Shown in pieces: positions 42,197-53,461 of a DNA stretch of 64,000 nucleotides (position 1 is its first letter; each line of letters begins with the position of its first letter). The DNA lies in assembly GCF_035593345.1 (NCBI RefSeq), contig NZ_CP141606.1, positions 3,720,001 through 3,784,000 of the forward strand, read 5' to 3'. Source of the stretch: Lelliottia sp. JS-SCA-14. Its GTDB lineage: Bacteria; Pseudomonadota; Gammaproteobacteria; Enterobacterales; Enterobacteriaceae. A model generated the notes under the pieces. It did no database searches. It was not told the DNA's origin and worked only from the letters and a program-made list of their open reading frames with translations. The position numbers and the translations under genes were made by a program.

Positions 42197-42541
42197 CTAT
42201 TTTTTCGGGCGGTACTTTTCCGGCAACTCCGGCACCGGACGGCGATCGTCAATCAGATGGCGAATCGTCAAAATCGGGTGTCGCCATAACATCCGTGGCC
42301 CGGCCCAGCGCATCACCTGCTTCATCTCTTCCCGTTTCGCGGGCTGGTAGCAGTGAACGGGACACTGTTTGCAGGCGGGTTTTTCCTCACCGAACACACA
42401 CTTATCCAGACGTTTATCGGCATAGGCGTTCAGCGCCTGATAATGCCCCGCCTCGCGGGATGCCTCCGGGCATTGCCGCGCATACAGCGCAATCATTTTG
42501 CTGATGGTCTCTTTTTCGCGGGAGATGCGTTTTCCTGACAT
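42197..42541 (-). CDS. ygbA: YgbA, nitrous-oxide-stimulated promoter family protein
   Basis: A 114-residue protein matching YgbA. It is rich in cysteines in the centre (DKCVFGEEKPACKQCPVHCY), a spacing that suggests metal or iron-sulfur binding. YgbA is a member of the NsrR nitric-oxide regulon in E. coli; its biochemical role is not established. A good NsrR box lies upstream of the ATG at 42541. Confidence 0.9.
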   Translation of the reverse strand: MSGKRISREKETISKMIALYARQCPEASREAGHYQALNAYADKRLDKCVFGEEKPACKQCPVHCYQPAKREEMKQVMRWAGPRMLWRHPILTIRHLIDDRRPVPELPEKYRPKK

Positions 42542-42559
42542 GTCACGTTACCGGTCAAT

Positions 42560-42584
42560 AAAGTGCATTTATAATACATTTTTA
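42560..42584. promoter_or_regulatory. NsrR box upstream of ygbA
   Basis: The core TGCATTTATAATACA (42564-42578) is flanked by AAAG and TTTTTA. It matches the 11-1-11 NsrR consensus AAGATGYATTTM-AATRCATCTT closely. It is 19-43 nt before the ygbA ATG. Confidence 0.8.
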
Positions 42585-42668
42585 TAGCCCCCGTTTCAGC
42601 CCGTTTCATTATTTGCATTCCATTTTCTGAAGACCGCTTCCAGTTTTAAACCTATCCTTGCCGCATTT

Positions 42669-42689
42669 TACTGGTATTTTATACAGGTA
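42669..42689. promoter_or_regulatory. LexA-like box upstream of the SymE-like gene
   Basis: CTGGTATTTTATACAG (42671-42686) fits the LexA core CTGT-N8-ACAG with a single change (G for T). TTGCCG at 42658 and TATACA at 42680 are 16 nt apart and could form the promoter, with the -10 inside the box. Confidence 0.55.
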
Positions 42690-42727
42690 AATTTAATGCC
42701 ACCAGGCCGCTGTTAAGGGAGTTTTTT

Positions 42728-42958
42728 ATGTCAGAAATGATCGCTGTTCAGCCGCAACGCCATCTTAAAGTGGGCTACTTCAGAAAGCGCCACGAAGATC
42801 GGAACACCAAAATCCCCAAACGCTATAGCGTACACGCCGCATTAAGCCTGAAAGGCGACTGGCTGGAACAGGCAGGATTTAAAACCAATTCGCAGGTCCG
42901 GGTGGTGGTAGAGCACGGAAAATTACTCATTGAGCTCATGGATAAACCGGTGGCGTAA
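42728..42958 (+). CDS. SymE-like toxin-family protein (short form)
   Basis: A 76-residue protein with the SymE/AbrB-like region LSLKGDWLEQAGFKTNSQVRVVVEHGKLLIEL at residues 39-70. E. coli SymE (113 residues) is an SOS-induced RNA-degrading or nucleoid-binding toxin held down by antisense RNA SymR. Here the C-terminal third of E. coli SymE is missing and the N-terminus is basic (RHLKVGYFRKRHEDRNTKIPKRY). A ribosome site AAGGGAG precedes the ATG. I could not identify a SymR promoter on the reverse strand. Family membership is fairly sure; toxicity is not. Confidence 0.75.
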   Translation: MSEMIAVQPQRHLKVGYFRKRHEDRNTKIPKRYSVHAALSLKGDWLEQAGFKTNSQVRVVVEHGKLLIELMDKPVA

Positions 42959-43071
42959 ACTCTCGACTTTTTACTGCGCCTGGTCATTTTTTCATGCGAC
43001 AATAGAGGGAATTAACGAGCTGTTGGCCGCTCAAAACGCAACAATTTCAAAGAAATGGATATCATAACTCC

Positions 43072-45633
43072 ATGAGCACAATCGACAATTTAACCGCGCA
43101 TACCCCGATGATGCAGCAGTACCTGAAACTGAAAGCTCAGCATCCGGAAATTCTGCTGTTTTATCGTATGGGCGACTTTTACGAGCTTTTTTATGACGAT
43201 GCCAAACGGGCGTCGCAGTTGCTCGACATCTCGCTGACCAAGCGTGGCGCATCAGCGGGTGAACCGATTCCGATGGCGGGTATTCCGCATCATGCGGTGG
43301 AAAACTATCTGGCGAAGCTGGTGAATCAGGGTGAATCCGTCGCCATCTGCGAACAGATTGGCGATCCGGCCACCTCGAAAGGTCCGGTGGAGCGCAAAGT
43401 CGTTCGCATCGTCACGCCAGGCACGATTAGCGACGAAGCCCTGCTCCAGGAGCGTCAGGACAACCTGCTCGCCGCCATCTGGCAGGACAGCAAAGGTTAC
43501 GGCTACGCCACACTGGATATCAGCTCCGGGCGTTTTCGCCTGAGCGAACCTGCTGACCGCGAAACCATGGCGGCAGAACTCCAGCGCACCAATCCGGCGG
43601 AGCTGCTCTACGCCGAAGATTTCGCCGAGATGGCCCTGATCGAAGGGCGTCGCGGCCTGCGTCGTCGGCCGCTGTGGGAATTTGAAATTGATACCGCGCG
43701 CCAGCAGTTAAACCTGCAATTTGGCACCCGCGATCTGATTGGCTTTGGCGTGGAAAACGCCCCGCGTGGGCTGTGTGCCGCAGGCTGTCTGCTGCAGTAC
43801 GTGAAAGACACCCAGCGCACGACCCTGCCGCACATTCGTTCCATCACCATGGAGCGTCAGCAGGACAGCATCATTATGGATGCCGCCACGCGCCGTAATC
43901 TGGAGATCACCCAGAACCTCGCGGGTGGAGTAGAAAACACCCTGGCGGCGGTGCTCGACAGTACGGTCACACCGATGGGCAGCCGCATGCTCAAGCGCTG
44001 GCTGCATATGCCGGTGCGCGATACGGCGGTGCTGGTAAGCCGCCAACAGACGATTGGCGCCTTGCAGGATCGCTTTACGGATCTGCAGCCAGTGCTGCGT
44101 CAGGTGGGCGATCTGGAGCGTATTCTGGCCCGTCTGGCGCTGCGCACGGCGCGTCCGCGCGATCTGGCCCGCATGCGTCACGCCTTCCAGCAGTTACCTG
44201 AGCTGCGTGCGCAGCTGGCGGAAGTCGACAGCGCGCCGGTGCAAAAGCTGCGTGAAAGCATGGGGGAATTTACCGAACTGCGCGAGCTGCTGGAGCGCGC
44301 GGTGGTTGAAGCGCCGCCGGTGCTGGTTCGCGATGGCGGTGTGATTGCCCCTGGCTACAACGAAGAGCTGGACGAATGGCGCGCCCTGGCGGACGGTGCC
44401 ACGGATTATCTGGATAAACTGGAGATCCGCGAGCGCGAGCGTCTGGGGCTCGACACCCTGAAAGTGGGCTATAACGCCATTCACGGCTATTACATTCAGA
44501 TCAGCCGCGGGCAGAGCCATCATGCGCCGATCCACTACGTTCGTCGCCAGACGCTGAAGAACGCCGAGCGCTACATCATTCCAGAGCTGAAAGAGTACGA
44601 AGACAAAGTCCTCACCTCCAAAGGCAAAGCGCTGGCGCTGGAAAAACAGCTCTATGAAGAGCTTTTCGACACGCTCCTTCCACATCTGGCCAATATGCAG
44701 CTGAGCGCCAGCGCGCTGGCTGAGCTGGACGTGCTGGTCAACCTGGCAGAACGGGCTGACACGCTGAACTACACCTGTCCGACATTCACCGACAAGCCGG
44801 GCATTCGCATCAGCGAAGGGCGTCACCCGGTGGTGGAACAGGTGCTGAACGAGCCCTTTATCGCCAACCCGCTGAATCTCTCTGCCCAGCGTCGGATGCT
44901 GATCATCACCGGTCCGAACATGGGCGGTAAAAGTACCTACATGCGCCAGACCGCGCTGATCGCCCTGCTGGCCTATATCGGCAGCTACGTTCCGGCGCAA
45001 AGCGTGGAGATTGGCCCTATCGATCGTATCTTCACCCGCGTGGGTGCGGCGGACGATCTGGCCAGCGGTCGCTCCACCTTCATGGTTGAGATGACCGAAA
45101 CTGCCAACATTCTGCACAACGCCACGGAAAACAGCCTGGTGCTGATGGATGAGATTGGTCGCGGGACATCGACCTATGACGGTCTTTCCCTCGCCTGGGC
45201 GTGCGCCGAAAGTCTGGCGAATAAGATCAAAGCGCTGACCCTGTTTGCGACACACTACTTTGAGCTGACACAATTGCCGGAGAAAATGGAAGGCGTCGCC
45301 AACGTCCATCTCGATGCCCTGGAGCACGGCGATACCATTGCCTTCATGCACACGGTGCAGGATGGCGCGGCCAGCAAGAGTTACGGCCTGGCCGTTGCTG
45401 CGCTGGCGGGAGTGCCGAAAGAGGTGATCAAACGCGCGCGCCAGAAACTGCGCGAGCTGGAAAGCCTTTCGCCAAACGCGGCGGCGACGCAGATTGACGG
45501 TTCGCAGATGTCGCTCCTGTCCATGGCGGAAGAGACGTCACCGGCGCTTGAAGCGCTGGAGAATCTCGATCCGGACTCCCTGACGCCGCGTCAGGCGCTG
45601 GAGTGGATTTATCGCCTGAAGAATCTGGCGTAA
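43072..45633 (+). CDS. mutS: DNA mismatch repair protein MutS
   Basis: MutS recognises mispairs and recruits MutL. The 853 residues equal the E. coli length. The mismatch-wedge Phe-X-Glu is in [12 protein letters not shown] near residues 36-38, Walker A is [14 protein letters not shown] near 614, and Walker B/ABC signature [16 protein letters not shown] near 690. It stands alone between the SymE-like gene and a convergent LysR gene. Confidence 0.99.
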   Translation: MSTIDNLTAHTPMMQQYLKLKAQHPEILLFYRMGDFYELFYDDAKRASQLLDISLTKRGASAGEPIPMAGIPHHAVENYLAKLVNQGESVAICEQIGDPATSKGPVERKVVRIVTPGTISDEALLQERQDNLLAAIWQDSKGYGYATLDISSGRFRLSEPADRETMAAELQRTNPAELLYAEDFAEMALIEGRRGLRRRPLWEFEIDTARQQLNLQFGTRDLIGFGVENAPRGLCAAGCLLQYVKDTQRTTLPHIRSITMERQQDSIIMDAATRRNLEITQNLAGGVENTLAAVLDSTVTPMGSRMLKRWLHMPVRDTAVLVSRQQTIGALQDRFTDLQPVLRQVGDLERILARLALRTARPRDLARMRHAFQQLPELRAQLAEVDSAPVQKLRESMGEFTELRELLERAVVEAPPVLVRDGGVIAPGYNEELDEWRALADGATDYLDKLEIRERERLGLDTLKVGYNAIHGYYIQISRGQSHHAPIHYVRRQTLKNAERYIIPELKEYEDKVLTSKGKALALEKQLYEELFDTLLPHLANMQLSASALAELDVLVNLAERADTLNYTCPTFTDKPGIRISEGRHPVVEQVLNEPFIANPLNLSAQRRMLIITGPNMGGKSTYMRQTALIALLAYIGSYVPAQSVEIGPIDRIFTRVGAADDLASGRSTFMVEMTETANILHNATENSLVLMDEIGRGTSTYDGLSLAWACAESLANKIKALTLFATHYFELTQLPEKMEGVANVHLDALEHGDTIAFMHTVQDGAASKSYGLAVAALAGVPKEVIKRARQKLRELESLSPNAAATQIDGSQMSLLSMAEETSPALEALENLDPDSLTPRQALEWIYRLKNLA

Positions 45634-45649
45634 ATTCTCGCACTCAGCA

Positions 45650-46537
45650 TTAACCGGCTCTGGTGCGCAGATAGTCAATAAAGACGCGCACCTTAGCCGA
45701 AACATGCTGCGCATCGGGATAAACCGCGTAAATGCCCTGCTGCGCAAAACCGTAGTCGGGTAACAGATGCACCAGCCGCCCATTTTCCAGCTCGGCTCTG
45801 ACCAGCCATTCAGGTAGCAAGGCCACGCCAGCTCCCGCGAGCGCAAAGGCCATCAGCGCCTGAGCGCTGTCGGCAAACAGCCGTGCAGGGCGCTTAATCT
45901 CTAACAGCACACTTTTCCCGCTGGCATCGGTCACCTGCCAACGCAGCGGTGCAGGAAGACGTTCGTGAATCAACCACTCGGCCTGCGCCAGTGCATCCAG
46001 CGAATCAACCGGATTTGCGGCCAGCCATTCAGGGGCGGCCACGGGATATATCGCAAAACGTGAAATCAGCGCCGCGTGATAGCGAGAGTCAGCAAGCTGA
46101 CCCAATCGAATGGCGACATCGAAACGCTCTGCAATCAAATCAGCATGATGTGAAGAGGCGACGTGGCGTATCCGTAAATCCGGGTGAAGCCGACTAAACT
46201 CCGCCAGAACCGGGATAATCACCTGCGCGCCATACTCCGGTGTGGAGGTGATTCTCAGCTCACCGCTCAGGCCAACATGGCTGGCCCTGACTTCATCCTG
46301 TAAATTCTCAGCGGCTTTTAACAACTCGACGCCGCGCTGGTAAAAGAGCGAACCCGCTTCCGTCAGCGTAATACGCCGCGTCGAGCGCAGGAGAAGCGTT
46401 ACACCCAACTCGTTTTCCAGCTGGCGAATATTGAAGCTTACGACAGCTTTTGTTTGCCCGAGCGCAGTCGCCGCTGCGGTAAAACTGCCGGTGTCCACCA
46501 CGGCGACGAACGTCGTCATTCGCTGTAAATTGAGCAT
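45650..46537 (-). CDS. LysR-family transcriptional regulator
   Basis: A 295-residue LysR-type regulator starting at MLNLQRMTTFVAVVDTGSFT. The winged HTH spans about residues 1-60 (ATALGQTKAVVSFNIRQLENELGV), followed by an inducer-binding domain (LSGELRITSTPEYGAQVIIPV). An ATG at 46549 and a TTG at 46558 are alternative starts; the latter would lie inside a 23-bp palindrome. It is divergent from an MFS transporter gene, so it probably controls that gene and itself. The inducer is unknown. Confidence 0.9.
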   Translation of the reverse strand: MLNLQRMTTFVAVVDTGSFTAAATALGQTKAVVSFNIRQLENELGVTLLLRSTRRITLTEAGSLFYQRGVELLKAAENLQDEVRASHVGLSGELRITSTPEYGAQVIIPVLAEFSRLHPDLRIRHVASSHHADLIAERFDVAIRLGQLADSRYHAALISRFAIYPVAAPEWLAANPVDSLDALAQAEWLIHERLPAPLRWQVTDASGKSVLLEIKRPARLFADSAQALMAFALAGAGVALLPEWLVRAELENGRLVHLLPDYGFAQQGIYAVYPDAQHVSAKVRVFIDYLRTRAG

Positions 46538-46550
46538 AGCTGCCACCATT

Positions 46551-46573
46551 ACTGTCAAAATTATTTTGACAGT
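46551..46573. promoter_or_regulatory. 23-bp perfect palindrome, probable LysR operator
   Basis: Arms ACTGTCAAAAT and ATTTTGACAGT are exact complements around a single central T. It lies 14 nt before the LysR ATG and 73 nt before the MFS ATG, the position expected of an autoregulatory LysR site. Confidence 0.7.
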
Positions 46574-46645
46574 ATATCGTCAGGGACGCCGTTTATCCCT
46601 CGCTTTCAGACAGATACATTACCGCTCCTTAATGGAGGGTAAAAC

Positions 46646-47854
46646 ATGGCATACCGTAGTAAAGTCGCCATCGTATTTCTGCTGGGCTTTTTTCTCGATC
46701 TCATCAATATGTTCATCGCCAGCGTCGCGTTCCCGACAATGGCCGTGGCGTTTCATTCATCCGCCCCGGCGCTGGCATGGGTCAGCAACGGATATATTGC
46801 GGGCATGACGCTGGTCATCCCTTTTAGTGCTCTCATCACCCGCCGCCTGGGTGCAAAGCGGCTTTTCATTCTTTCTCTGACCCTGTTTTGTGCCGCGGCC
46901 ACTGCTGCCGGTATGTCTGACTCGTTGAATCACCTGATCTTCTGGCGTGTTTTACAGGGTGCTGGCGGTGGATTACTCATCCCGGTTGGACAGGCGCTGG
47001 CATGGCAACAGTTTAAACCGCACGAACGGGCTGGTTTATCGACGGCGGTAATGCTGGTCGCACTTCTCGCACCTGCGTGCGCCCCTGCACTGGGTGGAGT
47101 TCTGATTCAGTTCTTTCACTGGCGATGGATTTTTTTCGCCCCACTGCCGCTTGCCGTTGTCACGCTACTCCTGGCTTGCCTGTGGCTTAAAAACGAGACT
47201 GCTCCGCCCGGCCCTGCAAGGTTGCTGCATTTCCCCCTGTTGTCCGACCCGCTGCTGCGTTTCTCAATGCTGGTCTATCTGTGCGTGCCGGGGATATTCA
47301 TCGGCGTGAATGTGGTCGGCCTTTTTTACCTGCAAAGCGTGGCGAAGATGACCCCGGCGGCGACCGGAGCGCTTATGCTTCCCTGGTCCCTCGCTTCGTT
47401 TATCGCCATTTCAGCCACCGGAAAATATTTCAACCGCCTTGGCCCGCGCCCGCTCATTATCACCGGCGGTCTGCTGCAGGCAGCCGGAATCGCGGGTTTG
47501 ACGACAGTCTCTGCCGCCACGCCCGAATCGCTCACTATTGCCCTCTTCGTCCTTATGGGTGCAGGTGGCAGTTTGTGCAGCAGCACAGCTCAGAGCACCG
47601 CATTTCTCAATGTTGCCTTTGAAGAGATGCCGGATGCCAGCGCCCTTTGGAACTTTAATCGTCAGTTGAGTTTCTTTCTTGGCGCGACGCTGCTGGCGCT
47701 GATACTCAGTACGCTGCAACAGGTTTTCACCCCTGCTCAGGCCTGGCATGGGGTGTTTATTTTGTCATCCGTAATCACGCTTTTGCCCATCATGAGTGCG
47801 CTGCGCCTCAACAACCAACAGGTGCTTATGCATCTTCATAAGGAAACATCATGA
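46646..47854 (+). CDS. MFS transporter, DHA2-like efflux type
   Basis: A 402-residue membrane protein with about 12 hydrophobic segments. The loop ITRRLGAKRLFILS after TM2 is the MFS motif A, and FWRVLQGAGGGLLIPVGQAL near residue 98 is the motif typical of drug:H+ antiporters. AATGGAGGG precedes the ATG. Its ATGA overlaps the next gene. The substrate cannot be told; efflux of a small molecule recognised by the adjacent LysR regulator is a fair guess. Confidence 0.88.
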   Translation: MAYRSKVAIVFLLGFFLDLINMFIASVAFPTMAVAFHSSAPALAWVSNGYIAGMTLVIPFSALITRRLGAKRLFILSLTLFCAAATAAGMSDSLNHLIFWRVLQGAGGGLLIPVGQALAWQQFKPHERAGLSTAVMLVALLAPACAPALGGVLIQFFHWRWIFFAPLPLAVVTLLLACLWLKNETAPPGPARLLHFPLLSDPLLRFSMLVYLCVPGIFIGVNVVGLFYLQSVAKMTPAATGALMLPWSLASFIAISATGKYFNRLGPRPLIITGGLLQAAGIAGLTTVSAATPESLTIALFVLMGAGGSLCSSTAQSTAFLNVAFEEMPDASALWNFNRQLSFFLGATLLALILSTLQQVFTPAQAWHGVFILSSVITLLPIMSALRLNNQQVLMHLHKETS

Positions 47855-48228
47855 ATACATTCGAAAATAAAATCATTGAGACGCACGTCGCCATTGAAAA
47901 CTGGCTCGGAAAAGGTACAGGCGATCACGAAGCACTGATGGCCCACTTCAGCGAAACATTCAGCATGGTGACATTAACCGGCGCTTGTCTGGATTATCCC
48001 GCCCTGAAAGGATTCTTTCTGACGCAGCGCGGAGGCCGTCCGGGGCTGTCTATTACCGTGGACAGCGTGGAAGTGCTGGAAACATGGCCAGAAGGTGCCG
48101 CGCTACGGTATCGGGAGATTCAAAGTCAGCCTTCAGCCGCCACCACCGTGCGATGGTCTACGGTGCTGTTGATCAAACAAGGCGAAAGTGTGCTCTGGCG
48201 TCATCTTCACGAAACGGCCCAGGGATAG
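47851..48228 (+). CDS. NTF2-like (DUF4440/SnoaL-type) protein of unknown function
   Basis: A 125-residue protein translated from an ATG that overlaps the MFS stop by 4 nt. Its pattern, an N-terminal helix (IIETHVAIENWLGKGTG), HFSETFSMVTLTG, and a strand-rich end (VRWSTVLLIKQGESVLWRHLHETAQ), fits the NTF2-like fold. These domains serve as small ligand-binding or isomerase units. Pairing with an efflux pump suggests it handles the same compound, but that is inference. Confidence 0.7.
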   Translation: MNTFENKIIETHVAIENWLGKGTGDHEALMAHFSETFSMVTLTGACLDYPALKGFFLTQRGGRPGLSITVDSVEVLETWPEGAALRYREIQSQPSAATTVRWSTVLLIKQGESVLWRHLHETAQG

Positions 48229-48237
48229 AAAAGAAAA

Positions 48238-48264
48238 AGGCCCGTCTCTCGACGGGCCTCTTTT
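48238..48264. terminator. Bidirectional terminator between the NTF2-like gene and rpoS
   Basis: AGGCCCGTC and GACGGGCCT arms close a TCTC loop. CTTTT follows on the plus strand and TTTTTCTTTTC on the minus strand, so the hairpin can end both transcripts. Confidence 0.88.
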
Positions 48265-48278
48265 AGATGAAAACTCGC

Positions 48279-49271
48279 TTATTCGCGGAACAGCGCTTCG
48301 ATATTCAGCCCTTGCCCCTGCAGGATTTCACGCAGGCGACGCAAACCTTCTACCTGAATCTGACGAACACGTTCACGAGTCAGGCCAATTTCACGGCCCA
48401 CATCTTCCAGTGTCGCAGCTTCATACCCCAACAGACCGAAACGACGTGCCAGCACTTCACGCTGTTTGGCGTTCAGTTCGAACAGCCATTTGACGATGCT
48501 CTGTTTCATATCATCGTCTTGCGTGGTGTCTTCCGGACCGTTGTCTTTTTCATCGGCCAGGATGTCCAGCAGCGCTTTTTCGGAATCGCCACCTAGCGGG
48601 GTGTCGACGGAGGTAATGCGCTCGTTGAGACGCAGCATACGGCTTACGTCATCAACCGGTTTATCGAGCTGCTCGGCAATCTCTTCCGCACTTGGCTCGT
48701 GGTCCAGTTTATGGGACAACTCACGCGCAGTACGCAGATAGACGTTCAACTCTTTGACGATGTGAATCGGCAGGCGAATCGTACGGGTTTGGTTCATGAT
48801 TGCCCGTTCGATGGTCTGACGAATCCACCAGGTCGCGTACGTAGAGAAACGGAACCCACGTTCTGGGTCAAACTTCTCAACGGCGCGGATCAGGCCCAGG
48901 TTGCCCTCTTCAATCAGATCCAGCAGTGCCAGACCACGATTGCTGTAACGACGAGCAATTTTCACCACCAGACGCAGGTTACTTTCAATCATGCGGCGGC
49001 GTGAGGCGACATCTCCACGCAATGCGCGACGCGCGAAATAGACTTCTTCTTCGGCCGTTAACAGTGGGGAATAACCAATCTCCCCAAGGTAAAGCTGAGT
49101 CGCGTCAAGCACACGCTGTGTGGCGCCCTGCGATAACAGCTCTTCTTCAGCTAAATCGTTATCACTGGGTTCCTCTTCAACCAAGGCTTTCTCATCAAAA
49201 GACTCGGCTCCGTTCTCATCAAATTCCGCGTCTTCATTTAAATCATGAACTTTCAGCGTATTCTGACTCAT
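48279..49271 (-). CDS. rpoS: RNA polymerase sigma factor RpoS (sigma-38)
   Basis: RpoS directs general stress and stationary-phase transcription. The start at 49271 ([20 protein letters not shown]) gives 330 residues, as in E. coli; AGGAG lies 8 nt upstream. Regions 1.2 to 4.2 are intact, with [18 protein letters not shown] in region 2 and the [30 protein letters not shown] in region 4. The ORF is uninterrupted, so no rpoS-null allele is seen. In E. coli the main promoter lies inside nlpD, giving a long leader controlled by sRNAs. Confidence 0.99.
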   Translation of the reverse strand: MSQNTLKVHDLNEDAEFDENGAESFDEKALVEEEPSDNDLAEEELLSQGATQRVLDATQLYLGEIGYSPLLTAEEEVYFARRALRGDVASRRRMIESNLRLVVKIARRYSNRGLALLDLIEEGNLGLIRAVEKFDPERGFRFSTYATWWIRQTIERAIMNQTRTIRLPIHIVKELNVYLRTARELSHKLDHEPSAEEIAEQLDKPVDDVSRMLRLNERITSVDTPLGGDSEKALLDILADEKDNGPEDTTQDDDMKQSIVKWLFELNAKQREVLARRFGLLGYEAATLEDVGREIGLTRERVRQIQVEGLRRLREILQGQGLNIEALFRE

Positions 49272-49332
49272 TAAGGTGGCTCCTACCCGTGATCCCTGAA
49301 CGAGACACCCTGAAGCGGTATGCCCCGTCAAA

Positions 49333-50457
49333 TTATCGCTGCGGTAAATATTGCAGCGGGTTTACGGATTTCCCCTTGTAACGAATTTCAAAATGCAAGC
49401 GTGTAGAACTGGTGCCGGTGCTACCCATGGTAGCGATTTTTTGCCCCGCCTTGATTTCTTGTTGCTCCCGGACCAGCATTGTATCGTTATGGGCGTAGGC
49501 ACTCAGGTAATCATCGTTGTGTTTGATGATAATAAGATTACCGTAACCGCGCAGAGCATTACCGGCATACACAACGCGTCCGTCTGCGGTCGCGATGATT
49601 GCCTGTCCTTTACTCCCTGCGATATCGATCCCTTTATTTCCCCCCTCGGAGGAAGAGAAGTTCTCGATAACCTTGCCATCAGTCGGCCAGCGCCAGGTTG
49701 AAATTGGCGCACTGGAAGATTGACTGCTGGCAGTCGGTACGGAAGAGCTAACCACAGGTGCCGTCACCGGTGCTGTGACGACAGTCGCAGACGGCTTATT
49801 ATTCGGCAACATTTTGTTAGCACTCTGTTCACCTGAATCCTCAGAATACGTAATTGTTGGCTGTGAAGCAACCACCGCGCTGGTATTTTGCGCAGGTTTA
49901 ACGCTGTTATTTTGCGCGGTGACATCCGCCGCTGAAACGGAGTTGCCTGGCGTCAGTGGCGTACCGGTGGCGTTACCCACCTGGAGCGTCTGCCCGACTT
50001 CCAGACCATACGGGGCCTGCACGTTATTTCGCTGGGCGAGGTCACGGAAATCGTTCCCGGTGATCCACGCGATATAGAACAGGGTGTCGCCGCGTTTCAC
50101 GGTGTAGGTGCTGCCGCCGGTATAACTTCCTTTCGGAATGTTCCCATACTTGCGGTTATAGACTATACGGCCATTTTCGGTCTGCACAGGTTGTTGCACT
50201 GGCTGAATCTGAGTTGGCTGCGTGCTCGGGACGTGAACAGGCTGGATCTGCGGAGTTTGCTGCGGTGCCGCAGTCCCCATTTTAGGCGGAGGTGTAATCA
50301 GCATTCCACCGGAAGTGTTCCCCGAGTTGCTGCTTCCGCCGACTGAGCTCACTGGCGCAGGGGCGTTATTTGAACTCGTACAACCTGCCAGCCAAAGCGA
50401 AACCAATGACAATGCCGCAACACGGCTGATGGTGAATTTCGGGCTTCCCGCGCTCAT
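49333..50457 (-). CDS. nlpD: Murein hydrolase activator NlpD
   Basis: NlpD is an outer-membrane lipoprotein that activates amidase AmiC during cell separation. The 374 residues (E. coli 379) begin with a signal peptide and lipobox LAGC near residue 26, a long Pro/Gln/Ser linker, a LysM domain ([19 protein letters not shown]), another Ser/Thr-rich linker, and a degenerate LytM domain ([20 protein letters not shown]) lacking the full zinc ligand set. Confidence 0.98.
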   Translation of the reverse strand: MSAGSPKFTISRVAALSLVSLWLAGCTSSNNAPAPVSSVGGSSNSGNTSGGMLITPPPKMGTAAPQQTPQIQPVHVPSTQPTQIQPVQQPVQTENGRIVYNRKYGNIPKGSYTGGSTYTVKRGDTLFYIAWITGNDFRDLAQRNNVQAPYGLEVGQTLQVGNATGTPLTPGNSVSAADVTAQNNSVKPAQNTSAVVASQPTITYSEDSGEQSANKMLPNNKPSATVVTAPVTAPVVSSSVPTASSQSSSAPISTWRWPTDGKVIENFSSSEGGNKGIDIAGSKGQAIIATADGRVVYAGNALRGYGNLIIIKHNDDYLSAYAHNDTMLVREQQEIKAGQKIATMGSTGTSSTRLHFEIRYKGKSVNPLQYLPQR

Positions 50458-50573
50458 TTATCCCCCAGGAATGTGTTAACTACCAGTGACTTAAAATTAA
50501 CCGTGATGGCTCGAACCTTTTGCGCCACACCATACGCTGAATTTTTCCGAATAACCCTGGAAAATTCCGAGTA

Positions 50574-51935
<1,362 letters not shown>

Positions 51936-51955
<20 letters not shown>

Positions 51956-52985
51956 AGTCACCCGACGTATTGATTAGTTCCCTGACAACACTGGTGGCAA
52001 AGCTCCCGGCCGGCAGCCAAAAACGTAACTCGACGGTGACGTCATCCCACCAGTTCCAGCTCAGCTGCTGCGGATAGAGCAGCATCGCACGGCGTGCCGC
52101 CTCGACTTTCTCCCGCACCAGCAGTGATTGTAATTCTGTCTCTTCTGCTACCGCGGCCTGCTCTGCGACAAGCGCATCGCCCTGCGGCCCCCACTCTCCC
52201 GAGCCGGGCAGCGCGGCGGTAATCATCAGCGTTTTGTTATCGACGCGCGCCTGCAGATCGGCCATTTCGTCGCTTGTTGCCACAAACCAACTGCCGCGTC
52301 CCGCTAATTGTAGCGCATCGCCGACAACAACTTGATTCGCGTCCGTTTTTTTCAGTCGTTCGCTCACAATCTGATTAAACAACGCACTGCGGGCCGCCGA
52401 CAACCAAAAACTGCGTTTATTCCTGTCGCGCACCGGGGCATTGCTCTGCGCCCAGCGCAGCGCGCCCTGCAGGTTGCTGCCGCCCAGCCCAAAACGCTGA
52501 GCGCCGAAATAGTTCGGTACGCCCTGCTCGCTGATGGTGGTCAGGCGTTTTTCCACGTCATCGCGATTCGTGACTTCACGCAGCACCAGCGTAAAGGCAT
52601 TGCCCTGAAGCGCGCCCAGGCGCAGCTTGCGCTTGTGGCGGGCGTACTCCAGCACCTTACAGCCTTCCAGCTCAAATTTGCTTAAATCAGGCATCACATT
52701 GCCCGGCACGCGCGCGCACAGCCACTGCTCCGTGACCGCGTGTTTATCTTTTTGCCCGGCAAAGCTCACTTCACGGGCGTGAATCTTCAGGAATTTTGCC
52801 AGCGCATCGGCCACAAATCGAGTGTTGCAGCCATTTTTCAGAATGCGAACAAGCACATGTTCGCCTTCGCCGTCCGGCTGGAATCCGAGGTCTTCTACGA
52901 CCACGAAATCTTCCGGGTTGGCTTTCAGCAGGCCATTGCCCTGGGGTTTGCCGTGCAGATACGTCAGGTTATCAAACTCGATCAT
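51936..52985 (-). CDS. truD: tRNA pseudouridine(13) synthase TruD
   Basis: TruD makes pseudouridine-13 in tRNA-Glu. The 349 residues equal the E. coli length. The catalytic aspartate is in [14 protein letters not shown] near residue 80, with [16 protein letters not shown] downstream. It overlaps ispF by 4 nt and surE by 20 nt. Confidence 0.98.
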
Positions 52986-53461
52986 TTGGCCGCCTTCACC
53001 AGCAGCGCGACGGCCTCGCAGGCGATACCTTCGCCACGCCCGACAAATCCGAGTTTTTCCGTGGTGGTGGCTTTGACGTTGACGTCATCCATATGACAAC
53101 CGAGATCTTCAGCGATAAAGACGCGCATCTGCGGGATATGCGGCAGCATTTTCGGGGCCTGGGCGATGATGGTCACATCGACGTTGCCCAGGGTGTAGCC
53201 CTTGGCCTGAATGCGGCGCCAGGCTTCGCGCAGCAGCTCACGGCTGTCCGCGCCTTTAAAGGCCGGGTCCGTGTCCGGGAACAGTTTGCCAATATCGCCA
53301 AGCGCCGCCGCGCCGAGCAGGGCGTCGGTTAAGGCATGCAGCGCGACATCGCCATCAGAATGCGCCAGCAGGCCCTGTTCAAAGGGAATGCGTACGCCGC
53401 CAATGATAATCGGGCCAACGCCGCCAAAGGCGTGTACGTCAAAACCGTGTCCAATTCGCAT
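52982..53461 (-). CDS. ispF: 2-C-methyl-D-erythritol 2,4-cyclodiphosphate synthase
   Basis: IspF forms MEcPP in the non-mevalonate isoprenoid pathway. The 159 residues have zinc ligands Asp8 and His10 in [11 protein letters not shown] and His42 in [20 protein letters not shown]. It shares one base with the ispD stop and overlaps truD. Confidence 0.98.
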   Translation of the reverse strand: MRIGHGFDVHAFGGVGPIIIGGVRIPFEQGLLAHSDGDVALHALTDALLGAAALGDIGKLFPDTDPAFKGADSRELLREAWRRIQAKGYTLGNVDVTIIAQAPKMLPHIPQMRVFIAEDLGCHMDDVNVKATTTEKLGFVGRGEGIACEAVALLVKAAK

